NCBI RefSeq assembly: GCF_001422645.1 | Contig: NZ_LMLR01000001.1 | Span: 188,325-252,324, forward strand | Direction: 5' to 3' | DNA length: 64,000 nucleotides | From: Arthrobacter sp. Leaf69 | Lineage (GTDB): Bacteria > Actinomycetota > Actinomycetes > Actinomycetales > Micrococcaceae | Shown here: positions 7,840-14,585 of the stretch, in pieces | Position numbering within the stretch: position 1 is the stretch's first letter | How the letters are laid out: each line of letters opens with the position of its first letter | The notes under the pieces: generated by a model | Database searches by the model: none | Seen by the model: only the letters and a program-made list of their open reading frames with translations | What the model was told of the DNA's origin: nothing | Program-made: the position numbers and the translations under genes

Positions 7840-8440
7840 CGTAAAGGTCTTCAACAGTGATGTTGACGGTTCCGGCGCTAATACCGACGCAGGCCGGAAG
7901 CGCGTTGCTGATCTTCTGTCGCAGCGCCTCCATTGTTCGAGGGATGATGATGCCCTGGGCGGCGGCCACCCAAAGATTGACGATGAGGCGAGGACGGGCA
8001 GTGGTGGTGGTACCGGTGGTTCCGGAGGGGCGGTCTTCACCGGGGAGACTGGCGGAGCGTATTTCGATCCGGCAGCGTCGTGAGTGGACGCCGGGGATAG
8101 CTGCTGCCGCGATCCGGATGAGGGAACTCAGGGCCTGTTCGCTGATCTCCGTGGTGCCGTTGTCTGCGCTGCGCAGGAGGATGCTGCTGCCGCGGCGGAC
8201 TTCAGCGCGAGCCACATCCATGATGGCGTTTTTGATCCCGGGACGGGGTTTCAGTGCGGGATCGTGAAGGTCGCTTTGACGCAGTAAACGGGTTGCTTCG
8301 CCGAGTCTTTGCAGCCGGGTTCTGGCAGTTTGGCATTGTTCACAATGTTCTTCGTGTGCGGTGGGTGGCCGGTCGATGGTGGCCCAGATGCGGTCGATGC
8401 TTCGGCCGCAGCCGAGCCGGGGGATGTCTTCTAGCGCCAT
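7832..8440 (-). CDS. Anti-sigma-like zinc-binding domain fused to an Asp23 domain
   Basis: A 202-aa protein. Residues about 1-50 contain LGCGRSIDRIW and HEEHCEQC, i.e. the H-x3-C-x2-C signature of zinc anti-sigma (ZAS) domains with an extra upstream Cys (C11, H29, C33, C36 as possible ligands). Residues about 95-202 resemble an Asp23 domain (ALSSLIRIAAAAIPGV ... GTVNITVEDLYDV). The start overlaps the 3' end of the ECF sigma gene by 10 nt, the usual order for a sigma factor and its cognate anti-sigma. Inference: the ZAS part binds the sigma factor and the Asp23 part links it to the envelope Asp23 assembly. Binding has not been shown here. Confidence 0.7.
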   Translation of the reverse strand: MALEDIPRLGCGRSIDRIWATIDRPPTAHEEHCEQCQTARTRLQRLGEATRLLRQSDLHDPALKPRPGIKNAIMDVARAEVRRGSSILLRSADNGTTEISEQALSSLIRIAAAAIPGVHSRRCRIEIRSASLPGEDRPSGTTGTTTTARPRLIVNLWVAAAQGIIIPRTMEALRQKISNALPACVGISAGTVNITVEDLYDV

Positions 8441-9027
8441 TCGCTCATCCCTTCTGCTATCTGGTGCCGTGCCCGGGCGAGTGTGCCGCGAACTGTCGTC
8501 GGGCTGATCTTCAGTGTGACACCAATCTCGGCGTAACTGCGTCCGTGCATTTCCCGCAGCAGCCAGCAGGCCCGCTGTGCGGGGGGAAGCGTGTTCAAGA
8601 CTGCGGTCAGACGATCCTGTTCGGCGGACCATTCAGCCTCATGGGCCGGGTCCGAACCGCGCGGCACCGCGCGGGCGCAGGCTTCGGGAATGGTGTCCAT
8701 GTCCTCAGGTTGGATGCAGTTCACGGCATGGGCGGACCGCTTACGCAGCAGATCTAGGCACTTGTTCGTCGCCAGCCGGTAGATCCAGCCACCGAATGCA
8801 TCGACGTCAGCGAGCATGGGAAGACCGCGCCAGCTCGTTGTCAGAGTCTCCTGCACCATGTCTTCGGCTTCGCCGTGGTCGTTGAGCATCCGATACGCCA
8901 GCCGAAAGAGTCTGTACTGATAGGTGAGCACCAAGTGTTCGAATGCTGCCAAGTCGCCGTCCTGGGCACGGGCGACGATGCTCGCCTCATCCAGGTCCGG
9001 TTCGAAGCCGGGGCCATGATCACCCAT
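8431..9027 (-). CDS. ECF-type RNA polymerase sigma factor
   Basis: A 198-aa sigma-70-family protein of ECF size. Region 2 (about 22-95) includes FEHLVLTYQYRLFRLAYRML and WIYRLATNKCLDLLRK; region 4 (about 140-195) includes LPPAQRACWLLREMHG and the helix-turn-helix YAEIGVTLKISPTTVRG. There are no sigma regions 1.1 or 3. It is the first gene of a three-gene minus-strand unit with an anti-sigma-like/Asp23 fusion and an Asp23 protein. A candidate ECF promoter (GGAACC, 16-nt spacer, CGTT) lies about 60-85 nt upstream, suggesting autoregulation. It diverges from the Asp23/AmaP operon. Confidence 0.9.
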   Translation of the reverse strand: MGDHGPGFEPDLDEASIVARAQDGDLAAFEHLVLTYQYRLFRLAYRMLNDHGEAEDMVQETLTTSWRGLPMLADVDAFGGWIYRLATNKCLDLLRKRSAHAVNCIQPEDMDTIPEACARAVPRGSDPAHEAEWSAEQDRLTAVLNTLPPAQRACWLLREMHGRSYAEIGVTLKISPTTVRGTLARARHQIAEGMSEWR

Positions 9028-9087
9028 GCGCTGTCCATCCAGTCCGGTGACTTACCGGTGTTTGGCCCCAATATGCCACAACCGGGC

Positions 9088-9113
9088 AACGCCGGGAACC
9101 ATGCCGAGGTTCC
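9088..9113 (-). promoter_or_regulatory. Candidate ECF sigma promoter, autoregulatory
   Basis: On the minus strand GGAACC (9108-9113) is followed after 16 nt by CGTT (9088-9091), close to the GGAAC-n16/17-CGTT pattern of several actinobacterial stress ECF promoters. Transcription would begin about 50 nt before the sigma gene start. GGAACC-n7-GGTTCC here is also an inverted repeat. Confidence 0.45.
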
Positions 9114-9219
9114 GCTGCCCAGTGAGGAAAAAATTCTGCGCCATCACGTGACGATTCCTGTCGGTCTTCGTCTTTATCGGTGTACGTACGATCACCAGTC
9201 CCACGAGGAGATGTTTTCC

Positions 9220-9723
9220 ATGACAGAGACACCCAAAACCCCCGGAACTGCCAGCGGCGTCATGGCCACACCCGACGAGCAGATGCGCGGCGGCGCGCTG
9301 GAACAAGTGAAGGCAAGGGACGCACTGCACACCGACCGCGGCGACACCACGATCGAGGAAACCGTGGTGCAGAAGCTGGCCGGCATAGCGACCCGCGAGG
9401 TTCCCGGTGTGTACGCCATGGGCAGTGCCGGCCGGCGGGCGTTCAGCGCACTGACGGAACGCATTCCCGGTTCCCAGACCAATGTCAGCGGCGGCGTCAG
9501 CGTGGAAAAGGGCGAACGTCAGACAGCCATCGATGTCTCCATCATCGTCGACTACGGGTTCTCCGTGGTGGAGGTCAGCCAGGCCATCCGCCGCAACATC
9601 ATTCAGTCCGTTGAGCGCGCCACCGGGCTGGAAGTGCTCGAGGTGAACGTCAACGTTACCGATGTCCACCTGCCCGAAGAGGAACACGACGACCAGCAGG
9701 TCCAGAAGACCCAACTGCAGTAA
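9220..9723 (+). CDS. Asp23/Gls24-family envelope stress protein (main copy)
   Basis: A 167-aa protein. After a hydrophilic N-terminus, residues about 45-155 form a full Asp23 domain: VVQKLAGIATREVPGVYAM, then ISIIVDYGF-like strands, VSQAIRRNIIQSVERATGLEVLEVNVNVTDV. It is the canonical form and the first gene of the plus-strand operon. The ATG at 9220 has CGAGGAG ending 9 nt upstream; an ATG at 9211 abuts that box and is unlikely. It has no membrane segment; the DUF2273 and AmaP-like proteins downstream would supply the membrane anchor, as in firmicute Asp23-AmaP systems. Confidence 0.85.
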   Translation: MTETPKTPGTASGVMATPDEQMRGGALEQVKARDALHTDRGDTTIEETVVQKLAGIATREVPGVYAMGSAGRRAFSALTERIPGSQTNVSGGVSVEKGERQTAIDVSIIVDYGFSVVEVSQAIRRNIIQSVERATGLEVLEVNVNVTDVHLPEEEHDDQQVQKTQLQ

Positions 9724-9775
9724 CCACCCGTCACAGAATCCTCCGCCAAGGGGAACGGGACGATGAGGAAAAAGG

Positions 9776-9961
9776 ATGGCTATGTCTACTACACGTTGGT
9801 GCATGACGATCGGACTAGTACTGGGAATCGTTCTGGGCTTCGGCGGCTGGGTGGCGCTGCTGTCCGCGGTGATCCTCGGTTTTATCGGACTGCTGGTCGG
9901 CCGGGTCGCGGAAGGAAACCTCGACTTGCAGGCCCTGTTCGGTAGAGCCTCGAGCCGATGA
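9776..9961 (+). CDS. Small DUF2273-like membrane protein
   Basis: A 61-aa protein with two closely spaced hydrophobic segments (MTIGLVLGIVLGFGGWVALL and SAVILGFIGLLVGRV). This matches the small integral membrane proteins (DUF2273 type) found beside asp23 in other Gram-positives. A second ATG two codons in (9782) is an alternative start; AAAAAGG lies directly upstream. Its stop overlaps the next start by 4 nt (ATGA), so the two are translationally coupled. Confidence 0.7.
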   Translation: MAMSTTRWCMTIGLVLGIVLGFGGWVALLSAVILGFIGLLVGRVAEGNLDLQALFGRASSR

Positions 9962-10410
9962 ACCCGCCAGGAGCCCACGCCCGGCCCTTGCCCGGCGGCG
10001 GGGCCGGGGGCGGGTCCTTGCCCGGGTCCGGGGACGCCGGCCCGGACTTCGTCGAGACGGGCACACGGGGGCAGACCGTACTGGCGGCAAGGGTGATAGA
10101 GAAAATCGCCGCCCAGGTGGCCAGCGACGAATCCTCCGCCGGCGGTTCCTCCGGCGGATTTCTGGGCGTCGGAACCCGCGCTGATCTCTCCACCCGGCCC
10201 AAGGCATCAGTCGTACTCAGCGGGAACATCGCGACTCTAAGCGTCGAGGTCGGGATGCCGTATCCGGTGCCGTTACGCCAGGCCACCGAGGCCCTGCGCG
10301 GCCGGATCAGGACCAGGGTGACGGAGTTGACCGGAGTTGACGTCCGACAGGTCGACATCAGGATCTCGTGGCTGACCACCGACACCAACGGACGAAGGAA
10401 GTTGCTATGA
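9958..10410 (+). CDS. Asp23-family protein with Gly/Pro-rich N-terminus
   Basis: A 150-aa protein. The first ~35 residues are rich in Gly and Pro; residues about 38-145 look like a diverged Asp23 domain (VLAARVIEKIAAQVA, then ATLSVEVGMPYPVPLRQATEALRGRIRTRV and VDVRQVDIRISWL). It overlaps the DUF2273-like gene and the following AmaP-like gene by 4 nt each (ATGA both times). That tight packing suggests stoichiometric synthesis of complex partners. Confidence 0.7.
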   Translation: MNPPGAHARPLPGGGAGGGSLPGSGDAGPDFVETGTRGQTVLAARVIEKIAAQVASDESSAGGSSGGFLGVGTRADLSTRPKASVVLSGNIATLSVEVGMPYPVPLRQATEALRGRIRTRVTELTGVDVRQVDIRISWLTTDTNGRRKLL

Positions 10411-10994
10411 GCCGGGACGGCCAGCGGTCCTCGCGCCTGCGGCACCGGCCCAGCCGCGCCATCCCGTCAATCATCGCCGGAATCCTGCTCTTGGCCGCCG
10501 GCGTCGCCTTGGCCTGGTTGGCCATCACCCGGCTGGCCAACGGCACGTGGCCCCCCCTGCTGCAGGGACCACGCGACTGGCTCGCCGTGCTGGCGTGGAA
10601 TGACCCCGCCATCCGGCAGATCGGGATAGCCGCGGTCGTGGCGGGGGTGGTCCTGTTGCTGTGCGCCTTCATTCCCGGAGGGTTCAATGCCCTTACAATC
10701 GATGATTCCCGCAGCGGCGCCGGGGCTGAGGAGCCGCCGGTGCAGGAGCGGGAAACAGTGATGACCCGCCGCGCCGTCGCCCGCCTGGCGAAAGCCCGAT
10801 GCCTGCAGATCGACGGCGTCGGCTCGGCCGCAGCGACAGCCACCACCAGGCGCGTCCACCTTAACGTGACGACCTCCCTGCACGAGCCCGGGGACCTGCG
10901 TGCCAGGATCACCGACGCTGTCCGTGCCCGTCTGGAAGAAACCGGGCTCTCCCCGGTTCCGCAGGTTACGGCCACGGTCCGGTCCAGAGACTGA
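10407..10994 (+). CDS. AmaP-like/DUF6286-type two-span membrane protein
   Basis: A 195-aa protein starting at the ATGA overlap at 10407. Two membrane helices are evident (about residues 18-42, PSIIAGILLLAAGVALAWLAI, and about 70-95, IGIAAVVAGVVLLLCAFI), followed by a cytosolic domain of about 95 residues with the pattern MTRRAVARLAKARCLQIDGV ... VHLNVTTSL ... ARITDAVRARLEETGL. This is the architecture of actinobacterial DUF6286/AmaP anchors. It probably tethers Asp23 proteins to the membrane. An upstream in-frame ATG at 10368 is less likely because of the coupling. Confidence 0.7.
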   Translation: MSRDGQRSSRLRHRPSRAIPSIIAGILLLAAGVALAWLAITRLANGTWPPLLQGPRDWLAVLAWNDPAIRQIGIAAVVAGVVLLLCAFIPGGFNALTIDDSRSGAGAEEPPVQERETVMTRRAVARLAKARCLQIDGVGSAAATATTRRVHLNVTTSLHEPGDLRARITDAVRARLEETGLSPVPQVTATVRSRD

Positions 10995-11042
10995 GACCAT
11001 TCGCGCACCCGCCCGCAGCGACTATTTGAAGGATGGTTTCCG

Positions 11043-11660
11043 ATGAGACAGACCGCAGGGACCCTGAACCGGACCTGGCTGGCCATTCTCGGCATCCTTG
11101 CCCTGGCCGCCGGCGCTGCGCTGCTCCTGCAGTCCAACGGGACGCTGCATGCTCTATTGAACACCGCCCGCTTTTGGGAGTTCGTCGTCACCGGTGACCT
11201 GCACGCGTTCTTCGCGCAGCCGTGGGTGGTGGCCGTCATACTGATCATCGGTGTGATCATGGGGGTGCTGGGGCTGCTATGGATAATCGCCCAGATCCCG
11301 AGGAAAAACAGGGCGGCCGCCTATCGCCTCCATGACGACGGCAGCCAAGGCTTCACCCTCTGCGACTCGTCCGTCCTCGCCACCGCCGTCGAAAGCCGGA
11401 TCAACAACCTGCCCGGCGTCGTCACTTCCGCGGCCCTGCTGCGGGGAACAGCCAGAGCCGCCGACCTGAGCCTGAGGGTGACGGTCAATGACAGGGCCGA
11501 CGTCCAGGACCTCATCCACCGCATTCAAACATCCACCCTGCCGGAACTCTCCTCCGCGCTGGAAGCGCCCCTGCAGCGCAGCCAGCTGCAGATCGACGTC
11601 AGCGGGCGAACCCAAAGCACCGGAACCGTGGTGCATTCCACGGGCACTGTCTTGCACTAG
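11043..11660 (+). CDS. Alkaline-shock membrane anchor (AmaP-like) protein
   Basis: A 205-aa protein with two membrane helices (about residues 10-30 and 60-85, WVVAVILIIGVIMGVLGLLWI) and a cytosolic Asp23-like tail (AVESRINNLPGVVTSAALLRG ... DLSLRVTVNDRADVQDLIHRI). It has the same plan as its upstream neighbour and is probably a diverged paralogue. AAGGATGG precedes the ATG by about 8 nt; the 48-nt gap upstream has no terminator, so it likely belongs to the same operon. It is the last gene of the locus, followed by repeat copy 2. Confidence 0.75.
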   Translation: MRQTAGTLNRTWLAILGILALAAGAALLLQSNGTLHALLNTARFWEFVVTGDLHAFFAQPWVVAVILIIGVIMGVLGLLWIIAQIPRKNRAAAYRLHDDGSQGFTLCDSSVLATAVESRINNLPGVVTSAALLRGTARAADLSLRVTVNDRADVQDLIHRIQTSTLPELSSALEAPLQRSQLQIDVSGRTQSTGTVVHSTGTVLH

Positions 11661-11689
11661 CAACGCGGGCAGGTGGGCCGCCGGTACGC

Positions 11690-11775
11690 CGGCCGGGCAG
11701 GGGCACATTGACGCGGACACACCGGAATTGGTCAGCGAAACACGTGTTGCGGCGGTCAAAGTGCCCCCGGGCCGC
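11690..11775 (+). repeat. ~87-bp inverted-repeat element, copy 2
   Basis: Same orientation as copy 1. It begins CGGCCGGGCAGGGGCAC, has the internal box ATTGACGCGGACACACCGG, and ends TCAAAGTGCCCCCGGGCCGC. With copy 1 it brackets the Asp23 locus as a direct-orientation pair about 4.7 kb apart. Confidence 0.7.
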
Positions 11776-11821
11776 TCAATCGCGCGCCCGGGACGGCCGG
11801 TGGAGGCCGCGGTCGAACGGC

Positions 11822-12427
11822 CTACTGCGGGACGTGGAGGCCGTGGAAGGCCATGGTGATGACGTCGTCGGCCAGTTTCTCGGGGGAGAGGGAGCCGCCG
11901 GGTTTGTACCACTCGACGATGGAGTTGATGGTGCCGAAGAGCAGCCGGGTGACGGTGCGGGGGTCGATGTCCTGGCGGAGCGAGCCCTCGTCGCGGGCGG
12001 CGGAAATCAGGGCAGCGACCTTGTGGTCGAAGGTCCGCCGGCGTTCCATCGCGTCGCGTTCGATCTCGGTGTTGCCGCGCAGGCGCAGCAGCAGGGTGAC
12101 GAACGGAAGCCGCTCCACGAGGACGGAGATGGTCTCGCGGAGGACGAACTCCAGCCGGGCCTCGGCCGTGCCGTTCTGGGCCTGCGGCTGATCCAGGATG
12201 GCCTCGAGACCGCCCAGGGCGTGGTCCAGCGCGAGCTTCAGGAGGTCGCCCTTGGACGGCACATGGTGGTAGATGGCGGACTTTGAGATGCCGAGGTTTT
12301 CGGCGAGGATGCCCATGGACGTGGCGTCGTAGCCGTGACGGTTGAAGACATCGACAGCGATCACCAGCACCGATTGCTGGTCATAACCGGGCCGGCCGCG
12401 TTTGGTAGTGGGTGCTGTTGTGGGCAT
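11822..12427 (-). CDS. paaR: TetR-family repressor of phenylacetate genes
   Basis: A 201-aa TetR protein. The N-terminal helix-turn-helix (about 15-60) reads VFNRHGYDATSMGILAENLG and ISKSAIYHHVPSKGDLL; the C-terminal ligand domain is like TetR_C proteins. Its identity as PaaR rests on context: it follows the paaK terminator on the same strand, and three matching palindromes lie in front of the paa transcription units. In actinobacterial PaaR systems phenylacetyl-CoA is the inducer; that is family knowledge. The start at 12427 gives the usual short basic N-terminus (KRGRPGYD). No PaaR-like site was seen in front of this gene, so autoregulation is not supported. Confidence 0.85.
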   Translation of the reverse strand: MPTTAPTTKRGRPGYDQQSVLVIAVDVFNRHGYDATSMGILAENLGISKSAIYHHVPSKGDLLKLALDHALGGLEAILDQPQAQNGTAEARLEFVLRETISVLVERLPFVTLLLRLRGNTEIERDAMERRRTFDHKVAALISAARDEGSLRQDIDPRTVTRLLFGTINSIVEWYKPGGSLSPEKLADDVITMAFHGLHVPQ

Positions 12428-12459
12428 AGTCGCTAGTTTCTCACGATCGGGAGATCAGT

Positions 12460-12500
12460 CAGCCCGCCGGGGCGGCCTTGGCGGGCCGTCCGGCGGGCTG
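12460..12500 (-). terminator. Terminator of paaI-paaK
   Basis: An 11-bp perfect stem (CAGCCCGCCGG with CCGGCGGGCTG) flanks a GC-rich 19-nt loop, 13 nt after the paaK stop and before paaR. It suggests paaR has its own promoter. Confidence 0.6.
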
Positions 12501-12512
12501 AACGAGAGGTGG

Positions 12513-13841
12513 TCAGGCCCTGGGGCGCATGTCGTAGATCCGGCGGAGCTTGCCGTTGGACCGTTCCAGCGAGCCGGGCTCGACGACGTCGACTGCGCAG
12601 GAGGAACCGACGTGGATCTTGATCTGCTGCTGCAGGACCTTGGCGGCCGAGGCGACACCCTCGACCGTAACGGACTCTCGGCGTTCGATCCTGACGGTCA
12701 GCTGGTCCATCCGCTGGCCTTCGGGGCGGGTGAGCTCAAGCTGGAAGTGCGGGCTCAGCTCGGGGATCCGCAGCGCGATCTCCTCGATCTGCGAGGGGAA
12801 CAGGTTCACGCCGCGCAGGATGATCATGTCGTCGCTGCGGCCGGTGATGCGCCCCATGCGGCGGTGCGCGGGGCGGGCGGTGCCGGGCAGCAGCCGGGTG
12901 AGGTCCTTGGTGCGGTACCGGATGATCGGCAGGGCTTCCTTGGTCAGGGAGGTGAACACCAGCTCGCCGTGTTCGCCGTCGTTCAGGACCACGGAAGGAT
13001 CAAAGGCATCGATGATTTCGGGGCGGAAGTGGTCCTCCCAGATGTGGCTGCCGTCCTGGGTTTCCACGGCTTCGCCGGCGACGCCCGGGCCCATGACCTC
13101 GGAGAGCCCGTAGATGTCACAGGCCTTGATGTTCATGGTGGTCTCGAGTTCGTGGCGCATTTCCTCGGTCCACGGCTCGGCGCCCAGCACGGCGAACTTG
13201 AGCGAGGTCGAAGCCGGGTCGATGCCCTGCTTCATCATCGCGTCGGCGATGGTGAGCAGGTAGGTCGGGGTGGCCAGGATCGCGTCGGGTTTGAAGTCCT
13301 GGATGAGGGTGATCTGGCGTTCGGTCTGGCCGCCGGAGATGGGGATGACCGTGCAGCCGAGGGCCTCGGCGCCGGCGTGGGCGCCCATGCCGCCGGTGAA
13401 CAGGCCGTAGCCGTAGGCGTTGTGGACCTTCATGCCGGGACGGACGCCGGAGGCGCGCAGCGAGCGTGCCACGAGCTTGGCCCAGTCGGCGAGGTCCTTT
13501 TTGGTGTAGCCGACCACCGTGGCGCGGCCGGTGGTGCCGGAGCTCGCGTGAATACGGGCCACCTCGTGCTGCGGCACGGCGAACATGCCGAACGGGTACT
13601 CCAGACGTAGGTCTTCCTTGGTGGTGAAGGGGAACTTGCCCAGGTCGGAGAGCTCGCGGAGATCCGTGGGGTGGACGCCGGCGTCGTCGAACTTGCGCTT
13701 ATACAGGGGAACACGGTCGTAGGCGTAGGCCACGGTGTGCTGCAGGCGGCTGAGCTGCAAGGCCTCGAGCTCGTCGCGGGAGATGGTTTCTTCGCGGTCC
13801 AGGACAGCTTCACTGGTGGGGGCGACAGTTTCTTGGGTCAT
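12513..13841 (-). CDS. paaK: Phenylacetate-CoA ligase
   Basis: A 442-aa ANL-superfamily ligase that activates phenylacetate with ATP and CoA, the entry step of the pathway. The P-loop-like motif HASSGTTGRATVVGYT (about 100-115), the YGLSEVMGPGV motif (about 235) and the C-terminal hinge GRSDDMIILRGVNLFPSQIE (about 335-355) are all present, and the length is normal. It starts 17 nt after paaI's stop, forming a paaI-paaK operon read from the promoter near 14402-14431. Confidence 0.95.
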   Translation of the reverse strand: MTQETVAPTSEAVLDREETISRDELEALQLSRLQHTVAYAYDRVPLYKRKFDDAGVHPTDLRELSDLGKFPFTTKEDLRLEYPFGMFAVPQHEVARIHASSGTTGRATVVGYTKKDLADWAKLVARSLRASGVRPGMKVHNAYGYGLFTGGMGAHAGAEALGCTVIPISGGQTERQITLIQDFKPDAILATPTYLLTIADAMMKQGIDPASTSLKFAVLGAEPWTEEMRHELETTMNIKACDIYGLSEVMGPGVAGEAVETQDGSHIWEDHFRPEIIDAFDPSVVLNDGEHGELVFTSLTKEALPIIRYRTKDLTRLLPGTARPAHRRMGRITGRSDDMIILRGVNLFPSQIEEIALRIPELSPHFQLELTRPEGQRMDQLTVRIERRESVTVEGVASAAKVLQQQIKIHVGSSCAVDVVEPGSLERSNGKLRRIYDMRPRA

Positions 13842-13857
13842 CTGGGGTTCCCTGTTT

Positions 13858-14364
13858 CTATTTCTTGGAGATGGTGCGGCTGCGGCCGCGGAACTCGGCG
13901 ACGAGTTCGCCCGGGGCGATGTCGGTGGGGAGTTCGCCCGGAACCGTGGCGGCAGGCGCTGTGGGTCCCGCCGTCGGCGCGCCCGGATCGGCGGCGTAGA
14001 TCTGGATGTCGTAGAGGCCGCTGCGTCCGGTGCTGGCGCGGCGGTTGGCGATGGCGGTCAGGACCTGGCCGCGGAAGGCCGGCTTGAGGAAATTGATGTC
14101 GACGCCGGCAGCCACGGTGATGTTTCCGTCGTCGCCGGGGCCAGGGTTCGCCGGGTTGCAGGCCAGTGCGAAAGCCGTGTCGCCGAAGGCGAAGATCATT
14201 CCGCCGTGGGCCATGCCGAAGCCGTTCAGCATTTCCTGCCGGAGGCTCATGCGGATGGTGGCGTGGCCCTCGTCCAGGGCCACGACTTCGATGCCCATCC
14301 ATTCCGAGGCGTAGTCGTCTTTCAGGATGGGGTGGGTGCTCCCGGAAACCGTCAGTTCAGCCAT
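13858..14364 (-). CDS. paaI: Phenylacetyl-CoA thioesterase, hotdog fold
   Basis: A 168-aa hotdog protein closely matching PaaI: N47, H53 and D62 in LNGFGMAHGGMIFAFGDTAFA have the spacing of the family's Asn/His/Asp set. It releases CoA from dead-end phenylacetyl- and hydroxyphenylacetyl-CoA. It is about 25 residues longer than typical PaaI, with an insertion rich in Gly, Pro and Thr (about residues 128-150) before the final strand FRGRSRTISKK. GGAGGCAATGACGC precedes the ATG. It is the first gene of the paaI-paaK operon, under operator C. Confidence 0.9.
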   Translation of the reverse strand: MAELTVSGSTHPILKDDYASEWMGIEVVALDEGHATIRMSLRQEMLNGFGMAHGGMIFAFGDTAFALACNPANPGPGDDGNITVAAGVDINFLKPAFRGQVLTAIANRRASTGRSGLYDIQIYAADPGAPTAGPTAPAATVPGELPTDIAPGELVAEFRGRSRTISKK

Positions 14365-14385
14365 GCGTCATTGCCTCCAGCTTTA

Positions 14386-14431
14386 TTTACCGAATGTTCA
14401 TTAGGTAATCCCATTTGGGGGCCACTGTCAA
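14386..14431 (-). promoter_or_regulatory. paaI-paaK promoter with putative PaaR operator C
   Basis: On the minus strand TTGACA (14426-14431) is followed after 18 nt by a weak -10, TACCTA (14402-14407). The -10 lies inside a palindrome (14386-14409), TTACCGAATG at one side and CATTAGGTAA at the other, which matches operators A and B. Overlap with the -10 fits repression. Confidence 0.7.
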
Positions 14432-14585
14432 GAGCCGGCGGGCGTATGAAGCTCCCTCCGGAGCCCGCGGTGCAGCCCACAAGCCACAGCCCGAGGACCG
14501 CAGAATCGCAGCCCGGACGCCGGGTTGCGGCCAGAGAAAGTAGGCTGGGAGGGAAGCAGCACCACTTCACAGCAAAGGGCGGACC

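Noticed and set aside
12402..13610. Plus-strand open frame over paaK
   Set aside because: Shadow of paaK; no domain and no ribosome site.
14030..14408. Plus-strand small frames between paaI and pta
   Set aside because: Antisense to paaI and crossing the operator; no ribosome site.
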